Source: a virus. From it: 64,000 nucleotides of DNA. The stretch is taken from IMG/VR virus record IMGVR_UViG_3300021197_001442, positions 1 through 64,000 of that record; one strand, 5' to 3'. The translations under genes were made by a program, and so were the position numbers. The notes below the pieces were generated by a model. That model saw only the letters and a list, made by a program, of their open reading frames with translations, was not told the DNA's origin and made no database searches. Positions 23,615-32,415 of this stretch are shown piece by piece; positions within the stretch are counted from its first letter, which is position 1, and each line of letters starts with the position of its first letter.

Positions 23615-25544
23615 CTGATTTGGACTCCATGCTGTTTAAGTTTTCTATCAAAGCTTGTGTTTCGTAATTGATAGAGAATATTCTTTCTTCCTCTTCTTCA
23701 TAATTAGAAAGCTGCTCTGTGTAAATGCCTTTTGAAAGAAGATCTCGATCTTGCTTGCCTGGGAACTTTGATCTGCTGGTTCTTCCGCGCATCGCCTCAG
23801 GCGTTGAAATACCTATATATGACTTAAGCTTGCCAGCAGTCTCCCTACCATCTCTCTTGCCAGGTGTTGCTAGTAGCGGGCTAGTTTCTCCGCCAGCATC
23901 ACCACCTGCTGTTGGTGCTTCAGTAGCAGGTGCCTCTCCCTCTGCCCCTGGTAAGGCAGCGGTGGGCTCTTCTGCACCAGGTAAGTCTGCGCCAGCCTCA
24001 AACCCGCCAGGCATTTCCGGTAAACCTCCGCCGCCTGCGTCTGGTAGACCCATAGCCCCACCGGCACTCGCGGCAGCCATTTGCCCAGCCGCCTCACCAA
24101 CAGCATTAAGCTCGGCCTCGTACTTACGGTCATAGTACATCTCACGCTTGTTACGCAAGAACTCTTCTTCTGAAATACCGAATAGGTGCTCTGCAACCCA
24201 GCGCTTGCTAAAGAAGCCTTCCGTAGCGTTTGTGGCGATGGAGAACTTTTGATTCCAGTGTTCCAGTTCTTGAATCTCTGCGATCTTAGAAGGGTTATTT
24301 AGAGTCAGAGAAAAATTAACCAAGTCGTCTCCACGGAACCCAAGGGTGTGCAGATGAACTATACCAATCTTTTCTAATTCTGTTATCAGAGATCTCTGAA
24401 GCCTTTGTACTGTTCGGGCAAACCGAATATCTTTCGTAGCTAGAGTTGTTTTATCCTCTGTCCCTTCAACCCCTTGTGTAAGGTACGCTGCTGGAACTTT
24501 CAAAGCGGAAAACAATTTATCTCTTAAATATTTAACGTCATCAATATCGTGGTTTCTTTCTTGCCCGCCAACTTGCTCAATGGAAGCAAACTTTGTTCCT
24601 CCACGAACAGGAATATAATAATCTTCCTCAATACTCATCGGGTTGTAACGAAGATCAACACGCCCTGTGTCCTTGTTGACAACCGAGTTTCGCTTCATAG
24701 ATGTGATGACACGCTGCATGTACTGTTCAACATCCTGCGGTGGAATGTTACCAACGTCAACGTAGAAAGCTTTTCTAGCCGGGGCTCTAACAATACGGTA
24801 GGCCATCATCGCGTCTTCCATTAGAGTCAACTGCCTCCAGATTCGACGAGCAGGCTCTAATACGGAAGTGCCATAAGGGTGATACTTATCATTTCCAAGA
24901 ACTCTGAAGTGGGCCATCTGCCAATTTTCGAAAGTCATGCCAGCTGAGTTCCACTGGAACTGGATGTAGTTTGGATTTGTTTTGTCTTCACCCTCTAAGC
25001 GTTCAACTTCATTAGGTGGAAGACCAATCGCATGACGAACGCCATAGGTTTCGTCAACATCAAGATACAAGAAAAAGTCTCCGTACTTACACATTGTCCG
25101 AGCCCAGCCAAACAGGTTGAACCTGACGTTAAGAATGTCATTATAGACAGAATCCAATATGGCCTTGATCTCTTCGTTAGGACACTTGATATGGAGCATC
25201 GGTGCCAAGGGAGAGGAAGTCGTCATCTCATCAGCGTAGATATCCAAAGCACTTGCAATTTCAGGCATGTACTCCATCTGGTCAGAATCAACATACCTCT
25301 CCGTGCGGTTTTGGTTAGCCATATAGTTTGAGTTCATAGATTCAAACGGGTTGTAGTGCGCTCGCTTAAACTCCTGTCCACTTGCCGACTTGAACATGTG
25401 GCCATACTTATCAAGCTGCTGCTTTCTTATTCTTCTACCTGTCTGTGTCCTCCGACTAACCAGCGGTCCAGAGAATAATTTAGTCAGTCTCTTGTATAGG
25501 TCAGACGTTGGATTTCTAGGATTTTTCTTATTTTCTTCGGCCAT
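23604..25544 (-). CDS. gp20: Portal protein (gp20-like)
   Basis: A 646-residue portal. Residues about 60-110 (HYNPFESMNSNYMANQNRTE, then MEYMPEIASALDIYADEMT) are the hallmark start of T4-type portals; NLFGWARTMCKYGDFFLYLDV, GLPPNEVERLEG and EPARRIWRQLTLMEDAMMAYRIVRAPAR follow in usual order. The dodecamer forms the DNA gate at one head vertex and docks the terminase. T4 gp20 has 524 residues; the excess is mainly an Ala/Gly/Pro/Glu-rich low-complexity linker at about 475-575 near the C-terminus. It lies three bases after the terminase gene. Confidence 0.93.
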   Translation of the reverse strand: MAEENKKNPRNPTSDLYKRLTKLFSGPLVSRRTQTGRRIRKQQLDKYGHMFKSASGQEFKRAHYNPFESMNSNYMANQNRTERYVDSDQMEYMPEIASALDIYADEMTTSSPLAPMLHIKCPNEEIKAILDSVYNDILNVRFNLFGWARTMCKYGDFFLYLDVDETYGVRHAIGLPPNEVERLEGEDKTNPNYIQFQWNSAGMTFENWQMAHFRVLGNDKYHPYGTSVLEPARRIWRQLTLMEDAMMAYRIVRAPARKAFYVDVGNIPPQDVEQYMQRVITSMKRNSVVNKDTGRVDLRYNPMSIEEDYYIPVRGGTKFASIEQVGGQERNHDIDDVKYLRDKLFSALKVPAAYLTQGVEGTEDKTTLATKDIRFARTVQRLQRSLITELEKIGIVHLHTLGFRGDDLVNFSLTLNNPSKIAEIQELEHWNQKFSIATNATEGFFSKRWVAEHLFGISEEEFLRNKREMYYDRKYEAELNAVGEAAGQMAAASAGGAMGLPDAGGGGLPEMPGGFEAGADLPGAEEPTAALPGAEGEAPATEAPTAGGDAGGETSPLLATPGKRDGRETAGKLKSYIGISTPEAMRGRTSRSKFPGKQDRDLLSKGIYTEQLSNYEEEEERIFSINYETQALIENLNSMESKSDET

Positions 25545-25547
25545 TTA

Positions 25548-27128
25548 TCACCCCTTCATTAACCAGATATAATGTTCTTGTTTTTCTTTAGCCTCTTCCA
25601 TAGACCTCTCTAACCTATTGTGCTGCAACATGCCAGGAATTGTTGTATCAAATTTTCTGTTTGTTGAAATCATAGAACTGAAAAAAGCCTCTCGATATTC
25701 TTGTTCTCTCTTGTTGGCTGTAAGAGCTGTATCTCTTACCCAGCACCCTATTGCCAAGGACATAACAAGATCGTCATTGTACCCTCTCATGGCTTGTGGT
25801 TTCCCATTATTCCATATGAAGGTTTCCATCTCGTTACATAGGCGGCTAGAATGTGTAATAACTAGTTTATTTCTTATAAACTCTTCCATTTTAGCCACTA
25901 TCAGGGGCCTTGTCTTTGTGGTAGTTGAAAACCCAGGTACTGTGTTGGCATTCGCATACGCCATTTCTTGCTCTACAAATTCATGTGTTCCTTTGACTGA
26001 GTAGTATAAGTTGGTGTACCCAAGCATTTCTAGCTTCTCTAAAACAGATATACCTATGCCAATGTTTTCCACAACAATTAGTGCATTTCCAAATTCCTTG
26101 CCAACTTGGTCTAGTATCTTTGAGTACATATCAAGGCTAGGTTTGCCCTGGTATTCGGCCACTTGCTCCATATTGGAGACCTTAAACATATGGAACGCAG
26201 AGCTATCCTTGCCATCGCCTCTAGCAACATCAGCAATAAGCAGATAATTCTCACCTTGTTGATACTCTTCCCATATCCAGTAGTTTCTATCAAAGCCTGT
26301 TCTGTATTTTGGCTCACATACCAACTCCTTAAGGTATGCGATATCATCTGGGTGGATTACTGTTTCTCCTGACGTGTTAAAGTTACACTCAAGTTCCTGT
26401 GCGATTTGCCGTCTGGACATATTTCGTGTTTCTTTCTCGAACCACTTTAGGTCACGTTCAGGGTGAACGTCCCATGGGAGGTTAGAAGGGAAGAAATCAT
26501 TCTGTGATTCTGTGGCGTCTACGTATGTTTTGTGAAACCAGTTACCAACACCGTTAGGTGTGGATAGAGCAATACAACGCCCACCAGTAGACAGTGTAGG
26601 GTACAAGCCTGTCCACAAATCATCTAGCCCCTCAACGTGTGCAGCCTCGTCAATAACTAGAAGCGACAACGCCTCTGAACGACCAGCATCACCAGACGTA
26701 GAAGTTGCCTTAATTTGCGAGCCGTTACCTAGTTCAAAGGATGCTCGGTTGTCAATTTTAATATCTGAAATCCTGATCCAGTCAGGGAGGTTCTTCATGA
26801 TGTTCTTAACCTTCTTAACAACATTCGTCGCTGTAGAAAACTTGGTCGCCATCACAAGAACATTCTTATCTCTGTGGAATAGCATCATCCACACGACATA
26901 CGCTGAAACAATCGTGGAAAGCCCAAGCTGGCGTGCCTTGAGGATGACGTTAAACCGATGATCGTTAAAATTAATTAACATATCATCTTGATATGGATAT
27001 GTCTTAAACGGGATCAATCCCTCCATAGGGTGAGAGATCCGGCAGTAGTTATTAATAAAGTAAGCGGGGTCCTTACCAGACTTCACTATTTCCGCTAACA
27101 TTTGTTTTTTAGTGAGCTGGTAAGCCAT
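25548..27128 (-). CDS. terL: Large terminase subunit (gp17-like)
   Basis: A 526-residue packaging motor. The ATPase has a Walker A variant KARQLGLST (64-72), Walker B LSLLVIDEAAH with Asp160-Glu161, and a coupling motif near LSTPNG. The RNase H-like nuclease has Asp300 in LLIADVARGDGKDSS, Glu near 355 in IVVENIG, and acidic residues in GYNDDLVMSLAIG. It pumps DNA into the prohead through the portal and cuts at the end of a headful. Size is slightly below T4 gp17 (610). A small terminase was not recognised nearby; one of the preceding small genes might serve. Confidence 0.95.
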   Translation of the reverse strand: MAYQLTKKQMLAEIVKSGKDPAYFINNYCRISHPMEGLIPFKTYPYQDDMLINFNDHRFNVILKARQLGLSTIVSAYVVWMMLFHRDKNVLVMATKFSTATNVVKKVKNIMKNLPDWIRISDIKIDNRASFELGNGSQIKATSTSGDAGRSEALSLLVIDEAAHVEGLDDLWTGLYPTLSTGGRCIALSTPNGVGNWFHKTYVDATESQNDFFPSNLPWDVHPERDLKWFEKETRNMSRRQIAQELECNFNTSGETVIHPDDIAYLKELVCEPKYRTGFDRNYWIWEEYQQGENYLLIADVARGDGKDSSAFHMFKVSNMEQVAEYQGKPSLDMYSKILDQVGKEFGNALIVVENIGIGISVLEKLEMLGYTNLYYSVKGTHEFVEQEMAYANANTVPGFSTTTKTRPLIVAKMEEFIRNKLVITHSSRLCNEMETFIWNNGKPQAMRGYNDDLVMSLAIGCWVRDTALTANKREQEYREAFFSSMISTNRKFDTTIPGMLQHNRLERSMEEAKEKQEHYIWLMKG

Positions 27129-27134
27129 AGGGTA

Positions 27135-27683
27135 TTATCCCTTCTTTCTGGAGTCGTTCTGTGGTCTCTTGCCCAGGAAGCCGCCCTGCTCTACAAACTT
27201 TCTATACGCTACATCCATGTTGCCCTCGGATGGAGCCTTAACAGCCTCCACCTCTTTGAGAGAACCAATCTTATAAAATCTGTGAGCCTGACACCATGTG
27301 CGAACTCTAGAAGTATTCTGCACTAAGATCTCAGTCTCGCCGTCCGGAGTAAGTGTCAGGGATTCGCCAGTTACAACTTTGTATTCCTTCTTAAGAAACT
27401 TAGCAATGTCGTTAATCATTGACTCGGTGTCACTCTCAAATGAACTGCCGTAAACTTCCTTAAGCTGCACCTCAGAGTGGTAGGTGATACATAGCTTGTC
27501 TCCGTGGAAACGAACGCCAAACCCATCCATAACTCTCTTGTCGGTGATCGGGTTGCCCTCTTCTCTTTTAAGACCAACTGCTCTCGCCTTGCCATCGGAA
27601 GAATAGCCTTCCATGTGAGCACCATCATAAGCGTTTGCAGCAGCTTGCGAGATTCCTCTAATGATTTCTAATGTGGTTGCCAT
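27135..27683 (-). CDS. Unknown conserved-type protein before terminase
   Basis: From the ATG at 27683, which forms TAATG with the preceding stop and has AGGGAG upstream, the protein has 182 residues. It begins ATTLEIIRGISQAAANAYDG, continues with RVMDGFGVRFHGDKLCITYH and a helical ESMINDIAKFLKKEY, and ends basic. A longer frame exists but its first 13 codons overlap the preceding gene without a ribosome site. Location directly before terL raises the possibility of a small terminase or packaging helper; no helix-turn-helix is evident, so this is speculation. Confidence 0.75.
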   Translation of the reverse strand: MATTLEIIRGISQAAANAYDGAHMEGYSSDGKARAVGLKREEGNPITDKRVMDGFGVRFHGDKLCITYHSEVQLKEVYGSSFESDTESMINDIAKFLKKEYKVVTGESLTLTPDGETEILVQNTSRVRTWCQAHRFYKIGSLKEVEAVKAPSEGNMDVAYRKFVEQGGFLGKRPQNDSRKKG

Positions 27684-28069
27684 TACTTGTCTCCCTTTGG
27701 TGGACGCCAGCCTGCTTCCCATCTTTTTTCTCTTCCGTCAACCCACTGTATATAACAATTATAGCAACAACTATATTTGTTCATGTAGGCATCATCCTTC
27801 AGATCAAACGAATATGTCTCGCAAACGGGGCAGTCTCTCCTTACAACTTCTCTAGTAAGTAGTTTTTTAGATATTAAAATGCCATTCACTTCCTCTTTCT
27901 CTTCGCTTTCTTGGAATGCACGCTCTTTTTCGGCAATCTTTTTAATCTGCTCTTGATAAGACTTTTCTTTTTCATCGTTCCAAAACTTCCTCGGGTTATC
28001 AATGGCCTCTTGGCCGTACTTCTTCGCTATAGCTTTTTCAAATCTAGCTATTCTATTTGGATCCTTCAT
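27683..28069 (-). CDS. Small zinc-ribbon protein
   Basis: A 128-residue protein with a charged helical N-terminal half (about 40% Lys/Glu) and a C-terminal zinc site: CPVCETYSFDLKDD, then CCYNCYIQW, i.e. two CxxC-type pairs about 20 residues apart, followed by GREKRWEAGWRP. It might bind DNA or a partner protein. It overlaps the previous gene by four bases (ATGA) and the next by one. Family not recognised; metal binding is inferred from Cys spacing. Confidence 0.75.
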   Translation of the reverse strand: MKDPNRIARFEKAIAKKYGQEAIDNPRKFWNDEKEKSYQEQIKKIAEKERAFQESEEKEEVNGILISKKLLTREVVRRDCPVCETYSFDLKDDAYMNKYSCCYNCYIQWVDGREKRWEAGWRPPKGDK

Positions 28070-28269
28070 TGTTTCCTCGTTTCATCATATAAAAAACAAA
28101 TTATACTTGATGCTGTGTGCTCAAATAAAAACGGGAACACAGCATGTATTAGGCAGACAAGACATGCATATAGTAGCAAGAATGCAAACCCAATTGCTCT
28201 AAAGAAATGGCCAACGTATGACATACCAACACTTCTTGGATGCTCACTGAAAAGCTTTATCAATCGCAT
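28066..28269 (-). CDS. DUF6356-like small membrane protein
   Basis: The 67-residue product has the DUF6356 pattern: LFSEHPRSVGMSYVGHFFRA, a hydrophobic helix (about 25-45), then HAVFPFLFEHTASS. Members are short inner-membrane proteins of unknown function found in marine bacteria and some of their phages. Here it is the last gene of a run of membrane-protein genes and overlaps the preceding gene by 26 bases. It may belong to the lysis cassette or modify the host envelope. Confidence 0.75.
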   Translation of the reverse strand: MRLIKLFSEHPRSVGMSYVGHFFRAIGFAFLLLYACLVCLIHAVFPFLFEHTASSIICFLYDETRKQ

Positions 28270-28687
28270 ACGCTGTCCCCACTCCTATCGCTACTCCTGC
28301 TACAACACTGCCAGCTACAACTAAAGGTAAATTTACTTTCCTATCCTTTTTAATTATTGTTCTCAAAGACTCTATCTCTTCATCACGCAAACGTAAAGTG
28401 TCATTGTAGCGAATTGTAGCTTCTTCTAGGCTTATTTTCAAAGTATCTATATCTAATGTAAGCTCTTCCCTCTGAATTCCTAGCTGCAAGTTAAGCCTGT
28501 TCTGAAATTCTTTCTCTTGGAATTCTTTCCATGTCAGTAATCTGGCCGTTGCTTCATTATCAAAACAAGTAGATTCAAAAGGCACAACTCCGTTCTTAGG
28601 GACAAACGTAAACCTGCCCTCTTCTGCATGTGCTGTATTGCACAAAACTAAACCGAGAGTTAATATCTGTGTAAGCTTACTCCACAT
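28244..28687 (-). CDS. Exported membrane-anchored coiled-coil protein, possible spanin partner
   Basis: From the ATG at 28687 the protein has 147 residues. It starts with a signal-peptide-like segment (MWSKLTQILTLGLVLCNTAHA, cleavage likely after AHA), contains a long charged coiled coil (about 55-115) and ends with a hydrophobic helix (VVAGSVVAGVAIGVGTAYAI). The gene begins inside the end of the Rz-like gene, in another frame, which is how many outer spanin genes are arranged. There is no clear lipobox (LVLC precedes the likely cut), so it is not a classical o-spanin. A periplasmic lysis role is an inference from neighbours. Confidence 0.6.
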   Translation of the reverse strand: MWSKLTQILTLGLVLCNTAHAEEGRFTFVPKNGVVPFESTCFDNEATARLLTWKEFQEKEFQNRLNLQLGIQREELTLDIDTLKISLEEATIRYNDTLRLRDEEIESLRTIIKKDRKVNLPLVVAGSVVAGVAIGVGTAYAIDKAFQ

Positions 28688-29054
28688 ACTCAAACCCAAA
28701 AGCGTTCTGTATCTGGTTTGCGATAATCTCAGGATTGGTACGTCTTAGGGTAGTAACTTCCTCTACCCTGCTGGACTTAAGCTGCTCTATAGCTCGCTGG
28801 TTTTCGTTGAACACAACCTCAAGCTGCTTCACCTTCTTTTCATACTCATCAACAAGCTTCTGTTTTCTTTGTAGTTCACGAGCATGACTTTCCTTGAGGA
28901 TAATAAGTTCTTGCTCGTACCGAGAGGTAGCGCTGTCTAGCGCACCTATCAGTGATGATCTATCATAGTACCACGAAGCAGATACGGTTAAAAGCAATAA
29001 TCCAATTAATATTTCTTTCCAGTATCTTGTTATTAAGGCTAGCAAAGAGGACAC
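28677..29054 (-). CDS. Rz-like inner-membrane spanin candidate
   Basis: The 125-residue protein has the type II membrane layout of i-spanins: a short cytoplasmic start, one transmembrane helix (about 15-30, EILIGLLLLTVSASWYY) and a long periplasmic coiled coil (40-110) rich in Glu, Lys and Gln. Spanins fuse inner and outer membranes at the end of lysis. It starts with GTG and overlaps the holin-like gene by one base (TAGTG). A Gram-negative host is implied if the call is right. Confidence 0.65.
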   Translation of the reverse strand: MSSLLALITRYWKEILIGLLLLTVSASWYYDRSSLIGALDSATSRYEQELIILKESHARELQRKQKLVDEYEKKVKQLEVVFNENQRAIEQLKSSRVEEVTTLRRTNPEIIANQIQNAFGFEYVE

Positions 29055-29245
29055 TACGCCTCCTTAAGCTTAACAATCGCGTCAATGACACTCTGGCCTC
29101 CAAGATAGAGACCTGAGATAATAACCCAGTCCCCGCTCGTAACAAAACCAGCAGCGGCTAAACCAGTAGCCGTCGCCCATACAAGTAGCTTGCGTGAAAG
29201 AACCTTCTCCAGTCCCTTATCTACAAATGCTTTTGCCATTGTCAT
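29054..29245 (-). CDS. Small holin-like membrane protein
   Basis: A 63-residue protein with a basic start (about 1-19, two Lys/Arg clusters), two short hydrophobic helices (LVWATATGLAAAGFV and WVIISGLYLGGQSVIDAIV) and a basic-acidic end LKEA. Size and topology fit a class II holin, which would hole the membrane and set lysis time. The Rz-like gene follows directly. No endolysin gene lies between them; lytic activity could come from another locus. An octamer variant lies 19 bases upstream of the ATG. Confidence 0.55.
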   Translation of the reverse strand: MTMAKAFVDKGLEKVLSRKLLVWATATGLAAAGFVTSGDWVIISGLYLGGQSVIDAIVKLKEA

Positions 29246-29263
29246 AACACCTCCAACATACTA

Positions 29264-29271
29264 TAATTAGT
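29264..29271 (-). promoter_or_regulatory. Variant of the late-promoter-like octamer (lysis genes)
   Basis: Coding strand reads ACTAATTA, one mismatch to ACTATTTA, 19 bases upstream of the holin-like ATG and at the end of the SbcDC gene. Confidence 0.35.
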
Positions 29272-32200
29272 TCAACAGTCTACAAAAGCATGGCCATCTT
29301 TTTGTTCTATACTAAGCTGCATGTCCACACAATCCTTAAGAGTTTCAAGGTGGGAGATAAGCAAAACAGTCTTGAAGTGAGACTTAATCATGTCAAGCAT
29401 TCTTGTAAATCCTTCCATGTTTTCTTCGTCCAAGGCAGTGCCAGGCTCATCAAGTATAAACACATCACCCTTCGGCAAGTTTGAAACGGATAGCAACGCC
29501 AGCCTGATTGCCATAGCAGCGATGGTCTTCTCGGCTCCTGAACCCATCTCTAGTGGTCGGGGGTCTTGATTTGGATGCTGAATATGAATGTTAAGCCTCT
29601 TGCCATCATCCTCAAAGTAAATGTCAAAGTCAACAATGTTCATTAAGAACTTAGAGATCTCTTCGTTAATGACCGGTAGTTTGCTCTTGATAATGTCATA
29701 TGCAATCCCATTGCTGTGCATGCACTTAAGATAAAGATCATAAGCTGAGTATTCCTCTTGGAGTCTCGTAAGCTCTGCCTGCTGCTCTCTGAGGTTTTTA
29801 ATCTTCTGCTCCAGAGAGCCTAACTTTTTGTACAAAAACTTTGCTTCGTTATCTAAGTTATTCTTGGTGGATTGCAAGTTGGATACCTGGCTCTCATACG
29901 TTTCCTTCTCGGAGATCAAATCATTGAGTTTATCAACTGCCTCCTTGCTAGATACATACTGCTTTTCTTTTTGTTCTAGTAGGCCTATCTGTGTGGCTAG
30001 GTTTGACATGAGAGCATCATTTTTGGATATCATTAAGTTAGCTTTAACAATAAGTGCTTCATGTTCGCTCTTCTTCCCAAGTAGCTTATTGTATTTATCG
30101 ACACAGGCTTGCGCTTCTTCTGCATCATAGGACGCCTTCTTTTCTTCGCATTCTGATTTTTTAGCAGCTAGGCCCTCTATCTCCTCCTCGACGGATGGGA
30201 GTCTAGCCTTGGCAACATATGCATCTTTAATAAACTTGCACGTAGGGTAAGTTGTACCGCATGGGATACCTTGCAGGATAGAAGCTTGACGCTCATCTCT
30301 CTCTTTACCTCTGGTAGTGTCTGTGATGGACCGACTAATCTCTCTTAGCAAGTCATCAAGCTTAGCGGAGCTTTCAATTCTTTTGTTATATTGTTCAATA
30401 TTGTAGTTGTCCACATAGTCTTGGATGGTTTGCACCACCTCTGTAGAAGTCTCAACTTTACCAGTTAATTCTTCATTCCTGCTCTTCAGAGAGATAAACT
30501 GGTTTCTCTTGTCTACCAACTCTCTTCGCAGTTTAACAATATCAATAAGCTCTGTCGGCGTGCTTGAGATAGTTGTGTCTAACTTGCGAACTATATCGCT
30601 GTACTCTTGTAGCTTTGAATTAGCGTCAACTATCTCAGCCTGCTTGTTGTCGTGGTCCAGAATACATTGTTGTAGTTCGTACAAGGCTGAGTCTGTGTCG
30701 GCAGCAAACTCTTTGCCCTCTAGCCTCTTTAGAGCCCCACGCAAGTTTGATGCTTCTGTTTTAGCAAACTTAAACTTTCGATCAAACAATTCTAGATCCA
30801 AGAACTTAGCAAAGATTTCCTTTCTCTTAGTCGAGCCCTCGCGGATAAAAGATAGTGAATCTAGCTGCGACGACATTGAGGTTAATAGAAAGTCATCAAT
30901 TGTTCCGAACGTCTTTCTAATTTCTTTGTCAGTCTCATTTCTAGTCAGGCTGTTGTGGACGGACTCTGTGCCGTCGATGGCTGTTGACGTGAAAACAACA
31001 TCTGTTTTAGCTTCTGTAATCTCCTGACCTTTGGACTTCTTGGTATACTTGTCTGACTGACGGTGGATATTCCACACAGTCCCATCTTCCGTCATAAGCT
31101 CCAAGTCACCGCTGGCGTATTCCTTGTCCCAGTTAATAACGTTCAGATTCTTACGCTCATTCTTAGACGTTGTGTTGAACATTGTGTACAGCAAGCTATC
31201 AATGATGCTTGATTTACCAGAGAAGTTCTTACCAAAAATTCCAACTATGCCATTGAGGTTGGCGAAGTCAACCACATTATCCTCGCCATAATTGAAGAGG
31301 TTGTCAAACTTAAGACTACGTATCTTCCAGTTGACGTTTCTAAGAATCTCTTCTTTCTCTTCGGCCATTAAATTATACTTGTCATTTAGCTCAAGTATCT
31401 TGGCTAGTGCGCTAGTATTAAGTTGATAGTCTGAAAGGAATTCCTTGATCAATCTTCTTTGGACAACAATATCTCTGAGGTCATCATGATGAATATCCTC
31501 GACTGTATCGTCTGCTAAGCTGCGCTGTCCGATATTCCTGTTAAGGAACGTGGTACTCTCTGGCTTAAACTTATGTTGAGCAACATCAACAGCCTTCTTC
31601 ATATCTTCTAGCGTTATGCTCTCGTTAGAAACAATACGAATACGAGCACCGCTCTGTACCTCGATGTTGGGTACCTTACCATTTTCTAGCTCGATCGTAA
31701 CAAACGGCTTAGGGTTTCTAAATGTGACAGGTTTAACTGTAAAGTTATCGCGGTCTTGTATATCCCATATTAAGATGCCCTTATCTTCTGTCTCCCCAAA
31801 ACCTTGCTGGATCGTTGAGCCAGCATATCGGATCTTGCCGGCTCTATCCATAACCTGAGCTTTGTGAATATCTCCTAGAAAGGCATAATCAAATTCTTCA
31901 AAGATTCCCACCTCGTGCTCGCCATTCTCCATCACCCAACCGCTGTCTGTCTGGCAGTTGGAAATAGAGCCATGGTACAAAGCAATGTTTACATTGTCAT
32001 AGTTTGATGGATCGTCCCATCCTTCTTCATCAAACACGGACAGCACGTTAAGCGCAAAACCATCCCTCAGGTACACTTCCTGCGAGTCCTTGAGTAGGTG
32101 CAGGCTTGGGTGCTCCAGAGCCTCTACGATAGGTGTGAGGGCGTCTAAGCGCCCTGTATTCTTGAGGTTGCCGTCATGGTTGCCCAAGATGACATAGGTG

Positions 32201-32415
32201 GGGGCTATGTCAGCTAGCTTACTTAGAAAATCAGAGCACATGTCCACAAATTCTGGTGAGATCTGTGTCTTTGTATGTGCAATATCACCACAGTGAATAA
32301 TGTAATCTACCTTCTCTTCTCTTAGGCAGTCGTACAACTGTTCAAATACTGCCTTATATTCCTTATGATATCTTAAATTCCTGATGTGTGTATCAGCTAT
32401 ATGTGCAAATTTCAC
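29272..32415 (-). CDS. Fused SbcD-SbcC (gp47-gp46) recombination nuclease
   Basis: A 1047-residue single chain combining both subunits of the Mre11/Rad50-type complex. Residues 1-340 are the metallophosphoesterase: DTH (8-10), GD (43-44), GNHD (78-81), ALYHGS (145-150), FLGDIH (179-184). From 364 the SbcC-type ATPase starts: IVGIFGKNFSGKSS with Walker A 395-403, coiled coils 555-715 and 735-900, and a C-terminal half with MGSGAEKTIAAM and FILDEPGTALDEEN (Walker B, 986-990). The apex holds Cys719 and Cys726, spaced x6 instead of the usual x2, possibly a modified zinc hook. In T4 the subunits are separate genes 47 and 46 and prepare DNA ends for recombination-dependent replication. The GTG start overlaps the previous stop by one base. 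Confidence 0.92.
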   Translation of the reverse strand: MKFAHIADTHIRNLRYHKEYKAVFEQLYDCLREEKVDYIIHCGDIAHTKTQISPEFVDMCSDFLSKLADIAPTYVILGNHDGNLKNTGRLDALTPIVEALEHPSLHLLKDSQEVYLRDGFALNVLSVFDEEGWDDPSNYDNVNIALYHGSISNCQTDSGWVMENGEHEVGIFEEFDYAFLGDIHKAQVMDRAGKIRYAGSTIQQGFGETEDKGILIWDIQDRDNFTVKPVTFRNPKPFVTIELENGKVPNIEVQSGARIRIVSNESITLEDMKKAVDVAQHKFKPESTTFLNRNIGQRSLADDTVEDIHHDDLRDIVVQRRLIKEFLSDYQLNTSALAKILELNDKYNLMAEEKEEILRNVNWKIRSLKFDNLFNYGEDNVVDFANLNGIVGIFGKNFSGKSSIIDSLLYTMFNTTSKNERKNLNVINWDKEYASGDLELMTEDGTVWNIHRQSDKYTKKSKGQEITEAKTDVVFTSTAIDGTESVHNSLTRNETDKEIRKTFGTIDDFLLTSMSSQLDSLSFIREGSTKRKEIFAKFLDLELFDRKFKFAKTEASNLRGALKRLEGKEFAADTDSALYELQQCILDHDNKQAEIVDANSKLQEYSDIVRKLDTTISSTPTELIDIVKLRRELVDKRNQFISLKSRNEELTGKVETSTEVVQTIQDYVDNYNIEQYNKRIESSAKLDDLLREISRSITDTTRGKERDERQASILQGIPCGTTYPTCKFIKDAYVAKARLPSVEEEIEGLAAKKSECEEKKASYDAEEAQACVDKYNKLLGKKSEHEALIVKANLMISKNDALMSNLATQIGLLEQKEKQYVSSKEAVDKLNDLISEKETYESQVSNLQSTKNNLDNEAKFLYKKLGSLEQKIKNLREQQAELTRLQEEYSAYDLYLKCMHSNGIAYDIIKSKLPVINEEISKFLMNIVDFDIYFEDDGKRLNIHIQHPNQDPRPLEMGSGAEKTIAAMAIRLALLSVSNLPKGDVFILDEPGTALDEENMEGFTRMLDMIKSHFKTVLLISHLETLKDCVDMQLSIEQKDGHAFVDC

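Noticed and set aside
28677-29054. Coiled-coil membrane protein as a tail fibre component
   Set aside because: A single N-terminal membrane helix plus a downstream embedded gene fits an i-spanin better.
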